From Haloplanus salinarum (GTDB lineage Archaea; Halobacteriota; Halobacteria; Halobacteriales; Haloferacaceae): a stretch of 64,000 nucleotides of DNA. Location of the stretch: the NCBI RefSeq assembly GCF_024498175.1, contig NZ_CP101823.1, forward strand, positions 2,858,987-2,922,986. The letters are read 5' to 3'. The translations under genes were made by a program, and so were the position numbers. Positions 26,735 to 35,337 of this stretch are shown here, piece after piece. Each line of letters starts with the position of its first letter. Position 1 is the first letter of the stretch. The notes under the pieces are model-generated. The model was not told the origin of the DNA. It did not search any database and saw only the letters and a list, made by a program, of their open reading frames with translations.

Positions 26735-26899
26735 TCACTCCCCCTGGAGTTGCTTGAACTGATCCAGGAGGGCCTCGGTGGAGTCGCCGGACTCGTACGA
26801 GAGGGTCCCTCGGAACTCCGACCGGTCGTCGTCGGAGAGGTCGACCTGCCCGGTCTTCTGCGCGCGCCGCTCGTGCTCGTCCTCGTCATAGGCACCCAT
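26735..26899 (-). CDS. DUF5786-type small acidic protein
   Basis: 54 residues starting MGAYDEDEHERRAQKTGQ and ending DSTEALLDQFKQLQGE. This is a very conserved small haloarchaeal family (DUF5786 by memory) of unknown function. ATG 26897-26899 matches the family start; an ATG at 26903-26905 would add MS. TATA-like tcctgatatatatg just upstream on the opposite reading serves this minus-strand gene. Confidence 0.8.
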   Translation of the reverse strand: MGAYDEDEHERRAQKTGQVDLSDDDRSEFRGTLSYESGDSTEALLDQFKQLQGE

Positions 26900-27003
26900 T
26901 GACATGGTACGTGGTGACTTGGAGGTGTCCTGATATATATGTAACGGACGATTCGGGGGGACGACGCGGAACGCGTAAATCGTCCGAGGACGTACCGTCC
27001 CCC

Positions 27004-28005
27004 GTGGCACGACCCCTTCGTTTTCGACACGCCCCCGGCCGCTGGACGGACGGCCGCGTCCGCGCCGAGGTGTTCGAACCGCTGGACGGCAACCTGGGTG
27101 CGACGAGCAGTCGCCCCTGGTTCAAACCCCCCGAGGGGTACGAGGCCCGGCGGTTCGACGTTGACAACGGCGACACCGCGCTCTTCTGCTGGGACGACGA
27201 CGGCGCCTACTGGCTCGGCAACACGGAGACGCCGTCGAGCCTCTGGCGCACCGAGAAGTACGGCTTCACCGAGGTACCGGACGGCGTCGCCGACTGGGCG
27301 GAGCGCGAACTCCGCGCGGAACTACACGAGCAGTCGCCGTGGCTGGAACCCTATCCGCATCTCTCGTGGTTCTTCCTCCCCGTCTTCCTCTCGAAGGACG
27401 GCCGCTGGACGACCCGTGAGTTCTTCGACGAACACGCGGCGGGGTTCCCGGACGCCGACCGCGACGACGCGCTGGCCTTCTACGAGCGGTTCCTGTCGGC
27501 CGGGATCCTCGACGAATACCGCGAGACGATGGCGGGCAAGCTCGGCACCTCGGAGCGCCTGGATCTGACGCGCATGGCGGCGACCATGGGTGAGTTTCAC
27601 ACCGCGAAGCTGCTCGTGGACGCCGGCTACGAACCCCGGCCCGAAATCGAGGTGACGACGGGCCACTCCATCGACTTCCAGGCCCGGACCGACGAGGGCG
27701 AACAGCCGCTCGTCGAGGTGACGCGGCCGCTACCGCCGAACCGCCGCTCCGCGGGGACGCCGGCCGCCGCCGTCCGGGACACCGCGAAGACGAAGACGGA
27801 CGGACAGCTGTCGGCACACGCCGGCGGCGTCGTGCTGTTCGTTGACTGCTCGTCGTTCCCCGACGACGACTGGCTAGCGGTCGAACAGGCACAGCCGGAG
27901 GTGGGACACCGGCCGGCGGTCGTCTACCGAACCCGGCCCGACGGGCGGACGACGGGCTACACGAAGGGAGCGGTACCGCTAGAACTGGAATCGGCCTTCG
28001 ACTAG
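27004..28005 (+). CDS. DUF5784 protein with possible nuclease fold
   Basis: 333 residues from GTG 27004, start matching the family's ARPLRFRHAPGRWT. Conserved blocks: GDTALFCWDDDGAYWLGNTETPSSLW, YPHLSWFFLPVFLSKDGR and MAGKLGTSERLDL. The C-terminal part AKLLVDAGYEPRPEIEVTTGHSIDF then PLVEVTRPLPPNRR has the D...E-x-x arrangement of PD-(D/E)xK-like restriction folds, which is my inference. No experimental function is known. It overlaps the convergent DUF5789 gene by 4 nt. Confidence 0.75.
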   Translation: MARPLRFRHAPGRWTDGRVRAEVFEPLDGNLGATSSRPWFKPPEGYEARRFDVDNGDTALFCWDDDGAYWLGNTETPSSLWRTEKYGFTEVPDGVADWAERELRAELHEQSPWLEPYPHLSWFFLPVFLSKDGRWTTREFFDEHAAGFPDADRDDALAFYERFLSAGILDEYRETMAGKLGTSERLDLTRMAATMGEFHTAKLLVDAGYEPRPEIEVTTGHSIDFQARTDEGEQPLVEVTRPLPPNRRSAGTPAAAVRDTAKTKTDGQLSAHAGGVVLFVDCSSFPDDDWLAVEQAQPEVGHRPAVVYRTRPDGRTTGYTKGAVPLELESAFD

Positions 28006-28286
28006 AGCGACAGCGGGGTCGGGCCCGACTCGCCGAGCGCCGTCGGGTCGCGGTCGCTGTAGAAGCGACGGCCGATGGCCTTGTGTCCGACCGCCGAGCG
28101 GACCGAGAGACGGACCTGCTCGGGCGTGTCGAACTCCTCGGTGGCCAGTCGGTTCAGCACCTCGCCGACCCGCTCGGTCCCGCGCTGGAGTTCGAGTTCG
28201 TGGTCGCCGTGTTCGGCGATGATCTCGTCGGTTGTCGTGGGGAATTCGAGGGCGTCGATCATTTCGCCAGTGCCGTTGAACTTCAT
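28002..28286 (-). CDS. DUF5789-type small protein
   Basis: 94 residues starting MKFNGTGEMIDALEFPTTTDEIIAEHGDHELELQRGTERVGEVLNRL in sense, a small haloarchaeal family known to me as DUF5789. VRSAVGHKAIGRRFYSDRDP near the end is also conserved. Function unknown. ATG 28284-28286 is preferred over the GTG one codon earlier. Confidence 0.72.
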   Translation of the reverse strand: MKFNGTGEMIDALEFPTTTDEIIAEHGDHELELQRGTERVGEVLNRLATEEFDTPEQVRLSVRSAVGHKAIGRRFYSDRDPTALGESGPTPLSL

Positions 28287-28443
28287 CACTGGGTTAGAGG
28301 CAGCGGAGAACTATAATGGTTTTCCATGTACAACCTTAGTTCGGATGAAGTCTTTAATCATCCTTAATTGAGGACCGTTACCGCGTGTGGGAGTGACACG
28401 CGTCCGTCGCAAGGCCTATCGGCGGGGCTGGCGAGGGGAGTCC

Positions 28444-29235
28444 ATGGACGTGGTCGCCGACCTACACGTACACACGCCCGTCTCGGACGGGCGGTTGTCC
28501 CTCGATGCCCTGCCGTCGGCCGCGCGGGCGGCCGGCGTCGAGACCGTCGCGATCACCGATCACGACCGCCTCCACCCGGACCTCGACGCCCCCGTGACCG
28601 TCCGCGACGGGATCACGGTGATCCGCGGGGTCGAACTCCAGGTCGAGACGGCGACGGGGCGGCTCGACCTGCTCGGCTACGGCGTCGAGGGGACGGCGGG
28701 GCTGCGGGCGGAACTCGACCGCCTCCAGCGCGACCGGATCGAGCGCGCCCGGCGCATGACGGCGCGGGTCGAGGACCGCCTCGGCGTCGACCTGGACGTC
28801 GCGTTCGAACCCGGCGTCGGGCGGCCACACGTCGCCCGGGCGGTCGACGAGAGCGACGCCGACTGCGACTACGCGGGCGCGTTCGAGCGGTTCATCGGCG
28901 ACGACGGTCCCTGTTACGTCCCGCGCGAGGTGCCGCCGGTGGACCGCGCCCTCTCCCTGCTGACCGCGGCCTGCCCCGTCGTCTCGCTGGCCCACCCGTT
29001 CCGGTACGCCGACCCGGAAGCCGCCCTCGAACTCGCCCCACAACTCGACGCGGTCGAACGGTACTACCCGTACGACGCCCCGGTCGGGACGGAGCGCCTC
29101 GACGCGGTGATGGAGCGCCACGACCTGCTGGCGACCGGGGGGAGCGACGCCCACGACGAGCGGCTGGGCATCGCGGGTCTCGACACCGCCGCGGCCGCCC
29201 GGATCACGTCGCGTCTGCCGGATGCGCAGCCTTAA
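28444..29235 (+). CDS. PHP-domain metal-dependent phosphoesterase
   Basis: 263 residues. PHP metal ligands are visible: DLHVHTPVSDG at residues 5-15, ITDHDRL near 38, GVELQVE near 64, LAHPFRY near 185, and GSDAHDE near 238. The fold resembles YciV/RNase AM-type enzymes that hydrolyse 3',5'-bisphosphates or short 5'-phosphate RNA ends. The substrate is not decided by context. It starts at ATG 28444 after an AT-rich promoter (tttaatcatccttaatt near 28351). Confidence 0.85.
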   Translation: MDVVADLHVHTPVSDGRLSLDALPSAARAAGVETVAITDHDRLHPDLDAPVTVRDGITVIRGVELQVETATGRLDLLGYGVEGTAGLRAELDRLQRDRIERARRMTARVEDRLGVDLDVAFEPGVGRPHVARAVDESDADCDYAGAFERFIGDDGPCYVPREVPPVDRALSLLTAACPVVSLAHPFRYADPEAALELAPQLDAVERYYPYDAPVGTERLDAVMERHDLLATGGSDAHDERLGIAGLDTAAAARITSRLPDAQP

Positions 29236-29260
29236 ACCGGCGTGAGCCCCTACTCCGGGT

Positions 29261-29425
29261 ATGAAGTGCCACTACTGTGATCGCGAGGCCGCCTACGCGG
29301 CGGAGAAGGAGGGTATTCGCGTCGGCCTCTGCGAGAACCACTTTCGCGAGCGGTTGGAGGAGCTCGCGGAGTCCGACGACCTGGCCGCCCTCCGCGAACG
29401 GATCGACATCGACCGCACCGAGTAG
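29261..29425 (+). CDS. Small zinc-binding haloarchaeal protein (DUF6757-like)
   Basis: 54 residues: KCHYCDREAAYAAEKEG near the start, LCENHFRERLEELAE in the middle and IDIDRTE at the end. The C-x2-C plus C-x2-H pattern (Cys3, Cys6, Cys29, His32) should bind zinc. The family matches what I know as DUF6757. It lies 25 nt downstream of the PHP gene with a short TATA-like cttaaa between them. Function unknown. Confidence 0.72.
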   Translation: MKCHYCDREAAYAAEKEGIRVGLCENHFRERLEELAESDDLAALRERIDIDRTE

Positions 29426-29485
29426 CCCTTCTCCCGCCCCACATCCGGACCGGCCTCGTTGCCGTCGCGGACGACCCGCCCCGAC

Positions 29486-30010
29486 TCACAGTACCGTCCC
29501 GAACCAGAGGTAGAGCCCGGCCAGTATCGACTCGAAAGAGAGGGTGCCGAGCGCCGAGAGGAGCACGAACCGCCGGTCGTCCATGCCGGCGAGGCCGGCG
29601 GGCACCGTCACCATCCCCCGCGTGAACAGGAGCGTGTTGCTCAGGGGGACCACCACCGGCCCCCAGCGGTCGAACCACCCCTCGAAGCGGGCGAGGGAGT
29701 CGTCGCTGACGCGGAACCACCGGGACTGGAGGAGCCGTTCCCGGCCGACCCGCTTGGCCAAGAGGAAGAGGGCAAACTGCCCGACCGTCGCGCCGGCGAC
29801 GGCGACGGCGACGACGACGACGGCGGTCCGGACGGAGCCCCCGAGGAGCGCGAGGGCACCCGGAACGACGAGTTCGCTCGGGACGACGTAGAGCAACATC
29901 GCGCCCTCGAGGACGAACACGCCGAAGAGGACCAGCAGACCGTAGTCGGCGGCGACCAGCTCGCGGAGGGCGGTGGGCAGTTGCGCGACCTGGAGCGGCG
30001 GCGTGGACAC
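29486..30010 (-). CDS. DedA/VTT-domain membrane protein
   Basis: 174 residues, GTG start. Hydrophobic helices around 25-55, 60-85 and the last 25 residues. The VTT signature SELVVPGALALLGG near 45, VGQFALFLLAKRVGRERLL near 78, and FEGWFDRWGPVVVPLSNTLLFTRGMVTVPAG with the conserved Arg in the re-entrant loop are present. DedA proteins move polyprenyl-phosphate or phospholipids across the membrane. It is slightly short but includes all core elements. Confidence 0.82.
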   Translation of the reverse strand: MSTPPLQVAQLPTALRELVAADYGLLVLFGVFVLEGAMLLYVVPSELVVPGALALLGGSVRTAVVVVAVAVAGATVGQFALFLLAKRVGRERLLQSRWFRVSDDSLARFEGWFDRWGPVVVPLSNTLLFTRGMVTVPAGLAGMDDRRFVLLSALGTLSFESILAGLYLWFGTVL

Positions 30011-30103
30011 ACCTCGCCCTGTGCCGTCGAGGGACTAATCGGTTGCGTTGTCGTGAATGTGCGGGAACGACGGGGTTTTGGGCGTCCCGAGCGAGGCGGC
30101 CGT

Positions 30104-31093
30104 ATGGACCAGACAGACCGCCCGCGGCGACTACGCCGGGACGGCGTCCGCTCGCTGGTCAGCGAGACCGAACTCCGCGCGACCGACCTCGTGGCGCCCG
30201 TGTTCGTCGACGCGACGACCGACGAGCGGGTGCCCATCGAGTCGATGCCCGGACACGAACGGGTCCCCGTCGACGAGGCGGTCGACCGCGTCGAGGAAGT
30301 GTTGGCGACGGGCGTCGAGGCCGTCATCCTCTTCGGGGTGCCGGAATCGAAGGACAACGAGGGCTCGCGCGCCTGGGCGCCGGACGGCGTCGTCCAGCGA
30401 GCGACCCGCGACGTCACCGAGGCGACGGACGCGACGGTCATCACCGACGTGTGTCTCTGTGAGTACACCGACCACGGCCACTGCGGGGTGTTGGAGGCGG
30501 ACGCCCGCGACGATCCGACCCTGACCGTCGACAACGACGCGACCCTGGACCGACTGGCACGGACGGCCGTCTCCCACGCCGAGGCGGGGGCGGAGATGGT
30601 AGCCCCGTCGAGCATGACCGACGGGATGGTTGGCGCCATCCGGACGGCGCTCGACGACGCCGGCTTCGCCGACGTGGCGATCATGTCCTACGCGGCGAAA
30701 TACGAGAGCGCCTTCTACGGTCCCTTCCGCGACGCGGCCGACGGCGCCCCCGCCTTCGGCGACCGGCGACATTACCAGATGGACCCCGCGAACACGCGGG
30801 AGGCGCTCCGCGAGGTGCGACTCGACGTCCAGCAGGGTGCGGACGTGCTGATGGTGAAACCCGGCCTCCCCTACCTCGACGTCGTGAGCGCCGTCCGCCG
30901 GGAGTTCGACCGACCCGTCGCCGCCTACAACGTCAGCGGCGAGTACGCGATGCTCCACGCCGCCGCCGAGAAGGGGTGGCTCGACTTGGAGGCCGTCGCC
31001 CGGGAGTCGTTGCTCTCGCTCAAGCGTGCGGGTGCCGACCTGATCGTGACCTACTTCGCCGAGGACGTCGCGCCCGACTGCCGGGACGCGTGA
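30104..31093 (+). CDS. hemB: Delta-aminolevulinic acid dehydratase (porphobilinogen synthase)
   Basis: 329 residues. The active-site lysines lie in SYAAKYESAFYGPFRDA and in VLMVKPGLPYLD. Zinc-type cysteines 117, 119 and about 127 (DVCLCEYTDHGHCG) are present, marking a zinc-dependent form. It condenses two 5-aminolevulinate molecules to porphobilinogen. It is the first of four tetrapyrrole genes in this 8-kb stretch (with hemL, hemC, hemD). ATG 30104 fits the family start MDQTDRPRRLRRD. Confidence 0.96.
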   Translation: MDQTDRPRRLRRDGVRSLVSETELRATDLVAPVFVDATTDERVPIESMPGHERVPVDEAVDRVEEVLATGVEAVILFGVPESKDNEGSRAWAPDGVVQRATRDVTEATDATVITDVCLCEYTDHGHCGVLEADARDDPTLTVDNDATLDRLARTAVSHAEAGAEMVAPSSMTDGMVGAIRTALDDAGFADVAIMSYAAKYESAFYGPFRDAADGAPAFGDRRHYQMDPANTREALREVRLDVQQGADVLMVKPGLPYLDVVSAVRREFDRPVAAYNVSGEYAMLHAAAEKGWLDLEAVARESLLSLKRAGADLIVTYFAEDVAPDCRDA

Positions 31094-31387
31094 GCACGCG
31101 GCCGACCGACAGTCATAGGGAATCTTACACTACGTTCGTCTAATTATTCGCCGCTCACTGCCCACAGAGTAGCCATCTTACGACCTTATACAACCCTTAT
31201 CCACTATTAAACCGGACGAACATCCACCGAATCCCCTTCATATCAACAATTGTAAACGCTAACCCTTATATTATGTCGTAACAGTATCTTCTATCGCGAT
31301 TCGGAGAACGAACATGGCACGCAAATACGGAAACACGAACGTCTGTCCAAGCACTGCTCGCGAAGTACCGTCGGCGGAGGTGGCCGG
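31094..31387. other. AT-rich intergenic control region of amt-PII
   Basis: About 294 nt, far lower in GC than its surroundings. It holds ccttatacaaccctta (31184-31199), taaaccggac (31208-31217), a TATA-like cttata (31265-31270), aacagtatctt (31280-31290) and a 26-codon leader ORF. It closely resembles the control region of the nitrite reductase gene. Confidence 0.75.
31189..31290 (+). promoter_or_regulatory. Nitrogen-type promoter module of amt-PII
   Basis: Ordered blocks tacaaccctta (from 31189), taaaccggac (31208), taaacg (31253), cttata (31265) and aacagtatctt (31280). The same blocks occur upstream of nirA in the same order, with taaaccggac to cttata exactly 57 nt in both. cttata is the probable TATA box, giving a start near 31292. 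Confidence 0.65.
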
Positions 31388-31394
31388 ATGCTGA
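31314..31394 (+). CDS. Possible 26-codon leader ORF overlapping the amt start
   Basis: ATG 31314 opens a 26-residue ORF starting [17 protein letters not shown] and ending in Cys. Its TGA (31392-31394) lies 4 nt inside the amt reading frame, an overlap of 7 nt with ATG 31388. It is the first ATG after the predicted transcription start. A coupling or attenuation role is inferred from position only. Confidence 0.4.
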   Translation: MARKYGNTNVCPSTAREVPSAEVAGC

Positions 31395-33040
31395 CGCCGC
31401 TGCAGGTCGATCCCTCGGCGCTGGCCTCAGGTGTCAACAACGTCTGGGTGTTGACCGTCACCTTCCTGATCTTCTTCATGCACGCCGGCTTCGCCATGCT
31501 GGAGGCGGGGCAGGTACGCTCGAAGAACGTCGCCAACCAGCTGACGAAGAACATGCTCACCTGGAGTATCGGCGTCATCGTCTACTTCCTGATCGGGGCC
31601 GGCGTCTCCGGGATTGTCGGCGGGGCGGCCGATCCGTTCGCCTACATCACCGGCGGCTCCGACACGTGGATCGGCTGGCTCTTCGGCGCGGTGTTCGCCA
31701 TGACGGCGGCGACCATCGTCAGCGGGGCCGTCGCCGGCCGCGCGAAACTCCGCGCGTACGTCACGTACACTATCATCCTCTCGGCGGTCATCTACCCCGT
31801 CGTGACGGGGCTGACGTGGGGTGGCGGCTACCTCTCGTCGGTGCTCGGCGTCGGGTTCAGCGACTTCGCGGGCGGCATGATCGTCCACGGCATGGGCGGC
31901 ATCGCCGGCCTCACGGCGGCGTGGGTCCTCGGCCCGCGGATGGACCGCTACAACGACGACGGGAGCGCGAACGTCATCCCCGGCCACTCGATGACCTTCG
32001 CCGTGCTGGGGACGCTCATCCTCTGTTTCGGCTGGTACGGCTTCAACGTCGGCACGGCGGCGACGGTGTTCGTCGTCGAGGAAGGCACCATGGCCCTCGG
32101 CGCCTTCGCCGACACCGTCGGCCGCGTGGCGCTGACGACGACGCTCGCGATGGGCGCGGGCGCCATCGGCGCCGCCGGCGTCTCGCTGCTCCAGACCGAG
32201 AAGGTCGATACGCTCTACGTCGCCAACGGGATGCTCGCCGGCCTCGTCGGCATCACGAGCATCCCCAACCTGTCGACGTGGTGGGGCGCGCTGCTGGTCG
32301 GCCTGCTGGCCGGCGGACAGCTCCCCATCGTCTTCAAGTTCGTCGAGAAGCGGCTCAAGATCGACGACGTCTGCGCCGTCTACCCCGTCCACGGGAGCGC
32401 CGGCGCGATGGGGTGTATCCTGCTCCCCTTCGTCTCGATCAACGGCTTCTCGACGCAGGTCCTGCTGGCACAGATCGTCAGCGTCACCGTCATCGGCGCC
32501 TGGACCATCGCCGCCACCGCGGTCGTGTTCGGTGCGCTGAAGGCCATCGGCCAGGCTCGCGTCGATCCCGACCACGAGCGTGAGGGGCTCGACGTCGCCG
32601 AGCACGGCGTCGACACCTACCCCGAGTTCGGCGACCAGCCCGACGCGGTGCCGGACGGCGGCGAGGAGATCCGCACCGACGGCGGCGAGGACGAGCGCGA
32701 CATCAAGATGGTCGTCGCGATGCTTCGCCCGGAGAAGCTGGGCGACGTGAAACAGGCCATCGCCGAGGTCGGTGCCCCCTCGATCACCGTGACGAACGTC
32801 TCCGGCCGCGGCTCCCAGCCCGCGAAGAAGGGCCAGTGGCGCGGCGAGGAGTACACGGTCGACCTCCACCAGAAGGTGAAAATCGAATGCGTGGTCGCGG
32901 ACGTACCCGCCGAAGACGTCGCCGAGGCCATTCGCGAGAGCGCGAACACGGGCGAACCCGGCGACGGCAAGATCTTCATCATGCCCGTCGACGAGGCGAT
33001 TCAGGTCCGGACGGGCAAGGAGGGGCCCGACGCGGTCTGA
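31388..33040 (+). CDS. Ammonium transporter Amt fused to a PII (GlnK) domain
   Basis: 550 residues in one frame. Residues 1 to about 400 are Amt: 11 helices, the twin pore histidines in [10 protein letters not shown] and [10 protein letters not shown], and [20 protein letters not shown] soluble acidic linker (about 400-437) leads into a complete PII domain (438-550): [18 protein letters not shown], a T-loop with [22 protein letters not shown] in which the Tyr51 equivalent is Tyr489, GDGKIF and VRTGKEG for ATP. In most organisms amt and glnK are separate genes of one operon. No in-frame Met precedes the PII beta-strand, so this looks like a true fusion. Confidence 0.95.
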   Translation: MLTPLQVDPSALASGVNNVWVLTVTFLIFFMHAGFAMLEAGQVRSKNVANQLTKNMLTWSIGVIVYFLIGAGVSGIVGGAADPFAYITGGSDTWIGWLFGAVFAMTAATIVSGAVAGRAKLRAYVTYTIILSAVIYPVVTGLTWGGGYLSSVLGVGFSDFAGGMIVHGMGGIAGLTAAWVLGPRMDRYNDDGSANVIPGHSMTFAVLGTLILCFGWYGFNVGTAATVFVVEEGTMALGAFADTVGRVALTTTLAMGAGAIGAAGVSLLQTEKVDTLYVANGMLAGLVGITSIPNLSTWWGALLVGLLAGGQLPIVFKFVEKRLKIDDVCAVYPVHGSAGAMGCILLPFVSINGFSTQVLLAQIVSVTVIGAWTIAATAVVFGALKAIGQARVDPDHEREGLDVAEHGVDTYPEFGDQPDAVPDGGEEIRTDGGEDERDIKMVVAMLRPEKLGDVKQAIAEVGAPSITVTNVSGRGSQPAKKGQWRGEEYTVDLHQKVKIECVVADVPAEDVAEAIRESANTGEPGDGKIFIMPVDEAIQVRTGKEGPDAV

Positions 33041-33198
33041 GACCGTCCTCGACGCCGACCCCGATCGCGATCCCGACCGCGACCCGCTCCGGCCCGACGG
33101 TCTCCCCTGGTTACGGTTCCGTCGCCGGCGCCGGCTCGCGGTGAGCACCTTTTCTCCGACCCAGTACATTCTTTCCGCCGCCGCACACACCGGTAGGT

Positions 33199-34533
33199 AT
33201 GAACCACGAGAACTCCCGCGAGCTGTACGACCGGGCGCTGTCGGTCCTGCCCGGTGGCGTCAACTCGTCGGTCCGAGCGTCGATGCCTTACCCCTTCTTC
33301 GTCGAGGACGGCGACGGCGCACACGTCGTCGACGCCGACGGCAACCGCTATCTCGACTACGTGATGGGCTACGGGCCCCTGCTGTACGGCCACGACCTCC
33401 CCGACCCCGTCGAGGCGGCGATCCAGTCCCACGCCAGCGCCGGGCCGATGTACGGCGCGCCGACGGAGGTGGAGGTCGACCTCGCGGAGTTCGTGACCCG
33501 CCACGTCCCCTCCGTGGAGATGCTCCGGTTCGTCAACTCGGGGACCGAGGCGACGGTCTCCGCGGTCCGTCTGGCGCGGGCGTACACCGGGCGGGACAAG
33601 ATCGTCGTCATGCAGGGCGGCTACCACGGCGCCCAGGAGTCCACGCTCGTCGAGGGCGGTCCCGACGGCGCTCGACCGTCCTCGCCGGGCATCCCCGAGA
33701 GCTTCGCCGAGCATACGATCCCCGTCCCGTTCAACGACACCGACACCATCGCCGACGTGTTCGCGGAACACGGCGACGACATCGCCGCCGTGCTCACGGA
33801 GCCGATGCTGGGCAACATGGGCGTGGTGATGCCCGTCGACGGCTTCCACGAGTCGCTTCGCGACCTCTGTGACGAGTACGGCTCGCTGTTGATCTTCGAC
33901 GAGGTCATCACGGGCTTCCGGGTCGGCGGCCTCGGCTGTGCCCAAAGCGAGTTCGGGATCACGCCCGACCTGACGACGCTCGGCAAGATCGTCGGCGGCG
34001 GCTTCCCCGTCGGCGCCGTCGGCGGCCGGGCCGAAATCGTCGAACATCTCACTCCCGGCGGCGACGTGTTCCAGTCCGGCACCTTCTCCGGGCATCCGGT
34101 GACGATGGCCGCCGGGCTGGAGACCCTGCGGTACGCCGCCGAGAACGACGTCTACGACCACGTGAACGCGCTCGGCGAGCAGTTGCGTGCCGGCATCACC
34201 GACATCCTCGAGGAGCGGGCGCCGGAGTACACCGTCGTCGGCACCGGGAGCATCTTCAAGACGATCTTCACCCGCGAGGGGCGCGGCGGCGAGGGCCGTT
34301 GCGAGGCCGGCTGTCGCCAGCGCGAAGACTGCCCGAACTACGACGCCTGTCCCAAGACGGGCGCGGACGTGGCCGCAGCCGAGACCAACCGCTGGGAGCG
34401 GGTCTTCTGGCAGGAGATGAAGGATCGGGGGATCTTCCTCACCGCCAACCAGTTCGAGGCGCAGTTCGTGAGCTACGCCCACACGGAGGCGGACGTCCAG
34501 CGAACGCTCGACGCCTACCAGGACGCGCTGTAG
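33199..34533 (+). CDS. hemL: Glutamate-1-semialdehyde 2,1-aminomutase
   Basis: 444 residues, PLP aminotransferase fold. PLP lysine in [17 protein letters not shown] near residue 258, [13 protein letters not shown] near 235, and [13 protein letters not shown] at the N-terminus. It turns glutamate-1-semialdehyde into 5-aminolevulinate, the substrate of HemB. Residues 368-384 hold four cysteines (CEAGC, then DCPNYDAC) in an insertion not found in bacterial HemL. Such clusters bind metal in many proteins; here the role is unknown. It is about 160 nt downstream of amt-PII. Confidence 0.95.
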   Translation: MNHENSRELYDRALSVLPGGVNSSVRASMPYPFFVEDGDGAHVVDADGNRYLDYVMGYGPLLYGHDLPDPVEAAIQSHASAGPMYGAPTEVEVDLAEFVTRHVPSVEMLRFVNSGTEATVSAVRLARAYTGRDKIVVMQGGYHGAQESTLVEGGPDGARPSSPGIPESFAEHTIPVPFNDTDTIADVFAEHGDDIAAVLTEPMLGNMGVVMPVDGFHESLRDLCDEYGSLLIFDEVITGFRVGGLGCAQSEFGITPDLTTLGKIVGGGFPVGAVGGRAEIVEHLTPGGDVFQSGTFSGHPVTMAAGLETLRYAAENDVYDHVNALGEQLRAGITDILEERAPEYTVVGTGSIFKTIFTREGRGGEGRCEAGCRQREDCPNYDACPKTGADVAAAETNRWERVFWQEMKDRGIFLTANQFEAQFVSYAHTEADVQRTLDAYQDAL

Positions 34534-34591
34534 ACCGAACACCGCGCGACAGTGTGCGACACGAGAGACGGCCGTTATCGATCGGGACGAT

Positions 34592-34607
34592 AGTGTGATC
34601 GCACACT
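34592..34607. promoter_or_regulatory. Inverted repeat operator upstream of the VapBC-like pair
   Basis: agtgtgatcgcacact has perfect 6-bp arms around ATCG. It directly precedes the TATA-like atttatac (34611-34618), so a bound antitoxin would block TBP/TFB. A half-site cagtgtgcgac occurs at 34549-34559. Confidence 0.6.
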
Positions 34608-34635
34608 ACGATTTATACAGGGAGATCACCTACCC

Positions 34636-34893
34636 GTGGACGTGGGCAGTGAGAACGTCGACTCCGAGAGCAAAGTGTCGGGGAACCAGGCGAACATCCC
34701 CGCTCGCATCCGCCGGGAACTCGACATCGACGACGGCGACACGCTCCGCTGGCACGTCGAGGACGACGGCACGCTCCGCGTCCGGGTCGTTCAGCAGCGA
34801 AGCGGTACGTTCAGCGACTTCGACGGCTACGACGGTGAGCAGGAGACCGCAGTCACGACCGACCACGATGCGTGGGGCGTCGACACGGAATAG
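34636..34893 (+). CDS. AbrB/SpoVT-type antitoxin (VapB-like)
   Basis: 85 residues. The swapped-hairpin AbrB motif reads SKVSGNQANIPARIRRELDIDDGDTLRWHVEDDGTLRVRVV, with the DNA-binding PARIRRELDIDDGD turn. The C-terminal acidic part should wrap the toxin. It starts at GTG 34636, close to the predicted transcription start 25 nt after the TATA box, so leaderless. It directly abuts the toxin gene (34893/34894). Confidence 0.82.
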   Translation: MDVGSENVDSESKVSGNQANIPARIRRELDIDDGDTLRWHVEDDGTLRVRVVQQRSGTFSDFDGYDGEQETAVTTDHDAWGVDTE

Positions 34894-35328
34894 ATGCCGC
34901 GAGCACTCGTCGATACGACGGTCCTCTTCGCCGCTGCGTACCGTCGTGACGAGGCACACGACGGGGCCCTCGCCATCCTCACGGGCATCGATACCGCCGA
35001 CCTTCCGGAGGCAGTGATCCTCGACTACGTGCTCGCAGAGACGCTGAACGGACTGACGAACCACGCCGGACACGCGGCCGCCGTCGACTTTCTCGACCGA
35101 ATAGAGGAGAACGCGCGCTGCCACATCGACACCCTGACCGCGGACGAGTTCGCGACGGCGAAAGCGCTCTTCCGGCGGCACGAGGGGTTCTCGTTCGTCG
35201 ACGCCGCTATCGTGGCGTATATGCAAGCGGAGGGGCTCGGCTACCTCTACGCGTTCGACGACGACTTCGACGCCGCCGCGGACGTCTACCGCCTCGACAC
35301 GGCGACCGATCCCTATCAGCCGGAGTGA
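34894..35328 (+). CDS. PIN-domain ribonuclease toxin (VapC-like)
   Basis: 144 residues. PIN acids: Asp in RALVDTTVLFAAA (about residue 7), Glu in DYVLAETLNGL (about 50), Asp in GFSFVDAAIVAY (about 100) and Asp in AFDDDFDAA (about 120). PIN toxins cut tRNA or rRNA. With the AbrB-type gene just upstream and a palindromic operator, this is a type II toxin-antitoxin pair. Confidence 0.85.
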   Translation: MPRALVDTTVLFAAAYRRDEAHDGALAILTGIDTADLPEAVILDYVLAETLNGLTNHAGHAAAVDFLDRIEENARCHIDTLTADEFATAKALFRRHEGFSFVDAAIVAYMQAEGLGYLYAFDDDFDAAADVYRLDTATDPYQPE

Positions 35329-35337
35329 CGTTCGCGG

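Noticed and set aside
28325-28340. tacaacctta near 28329 as a further nitrogen promoter
   Set aside because: Only this one block matches; taaaccggac and the spaced TATA block are missing, and the flanking genes (DUF5789, PHP) have no nitrogen link.
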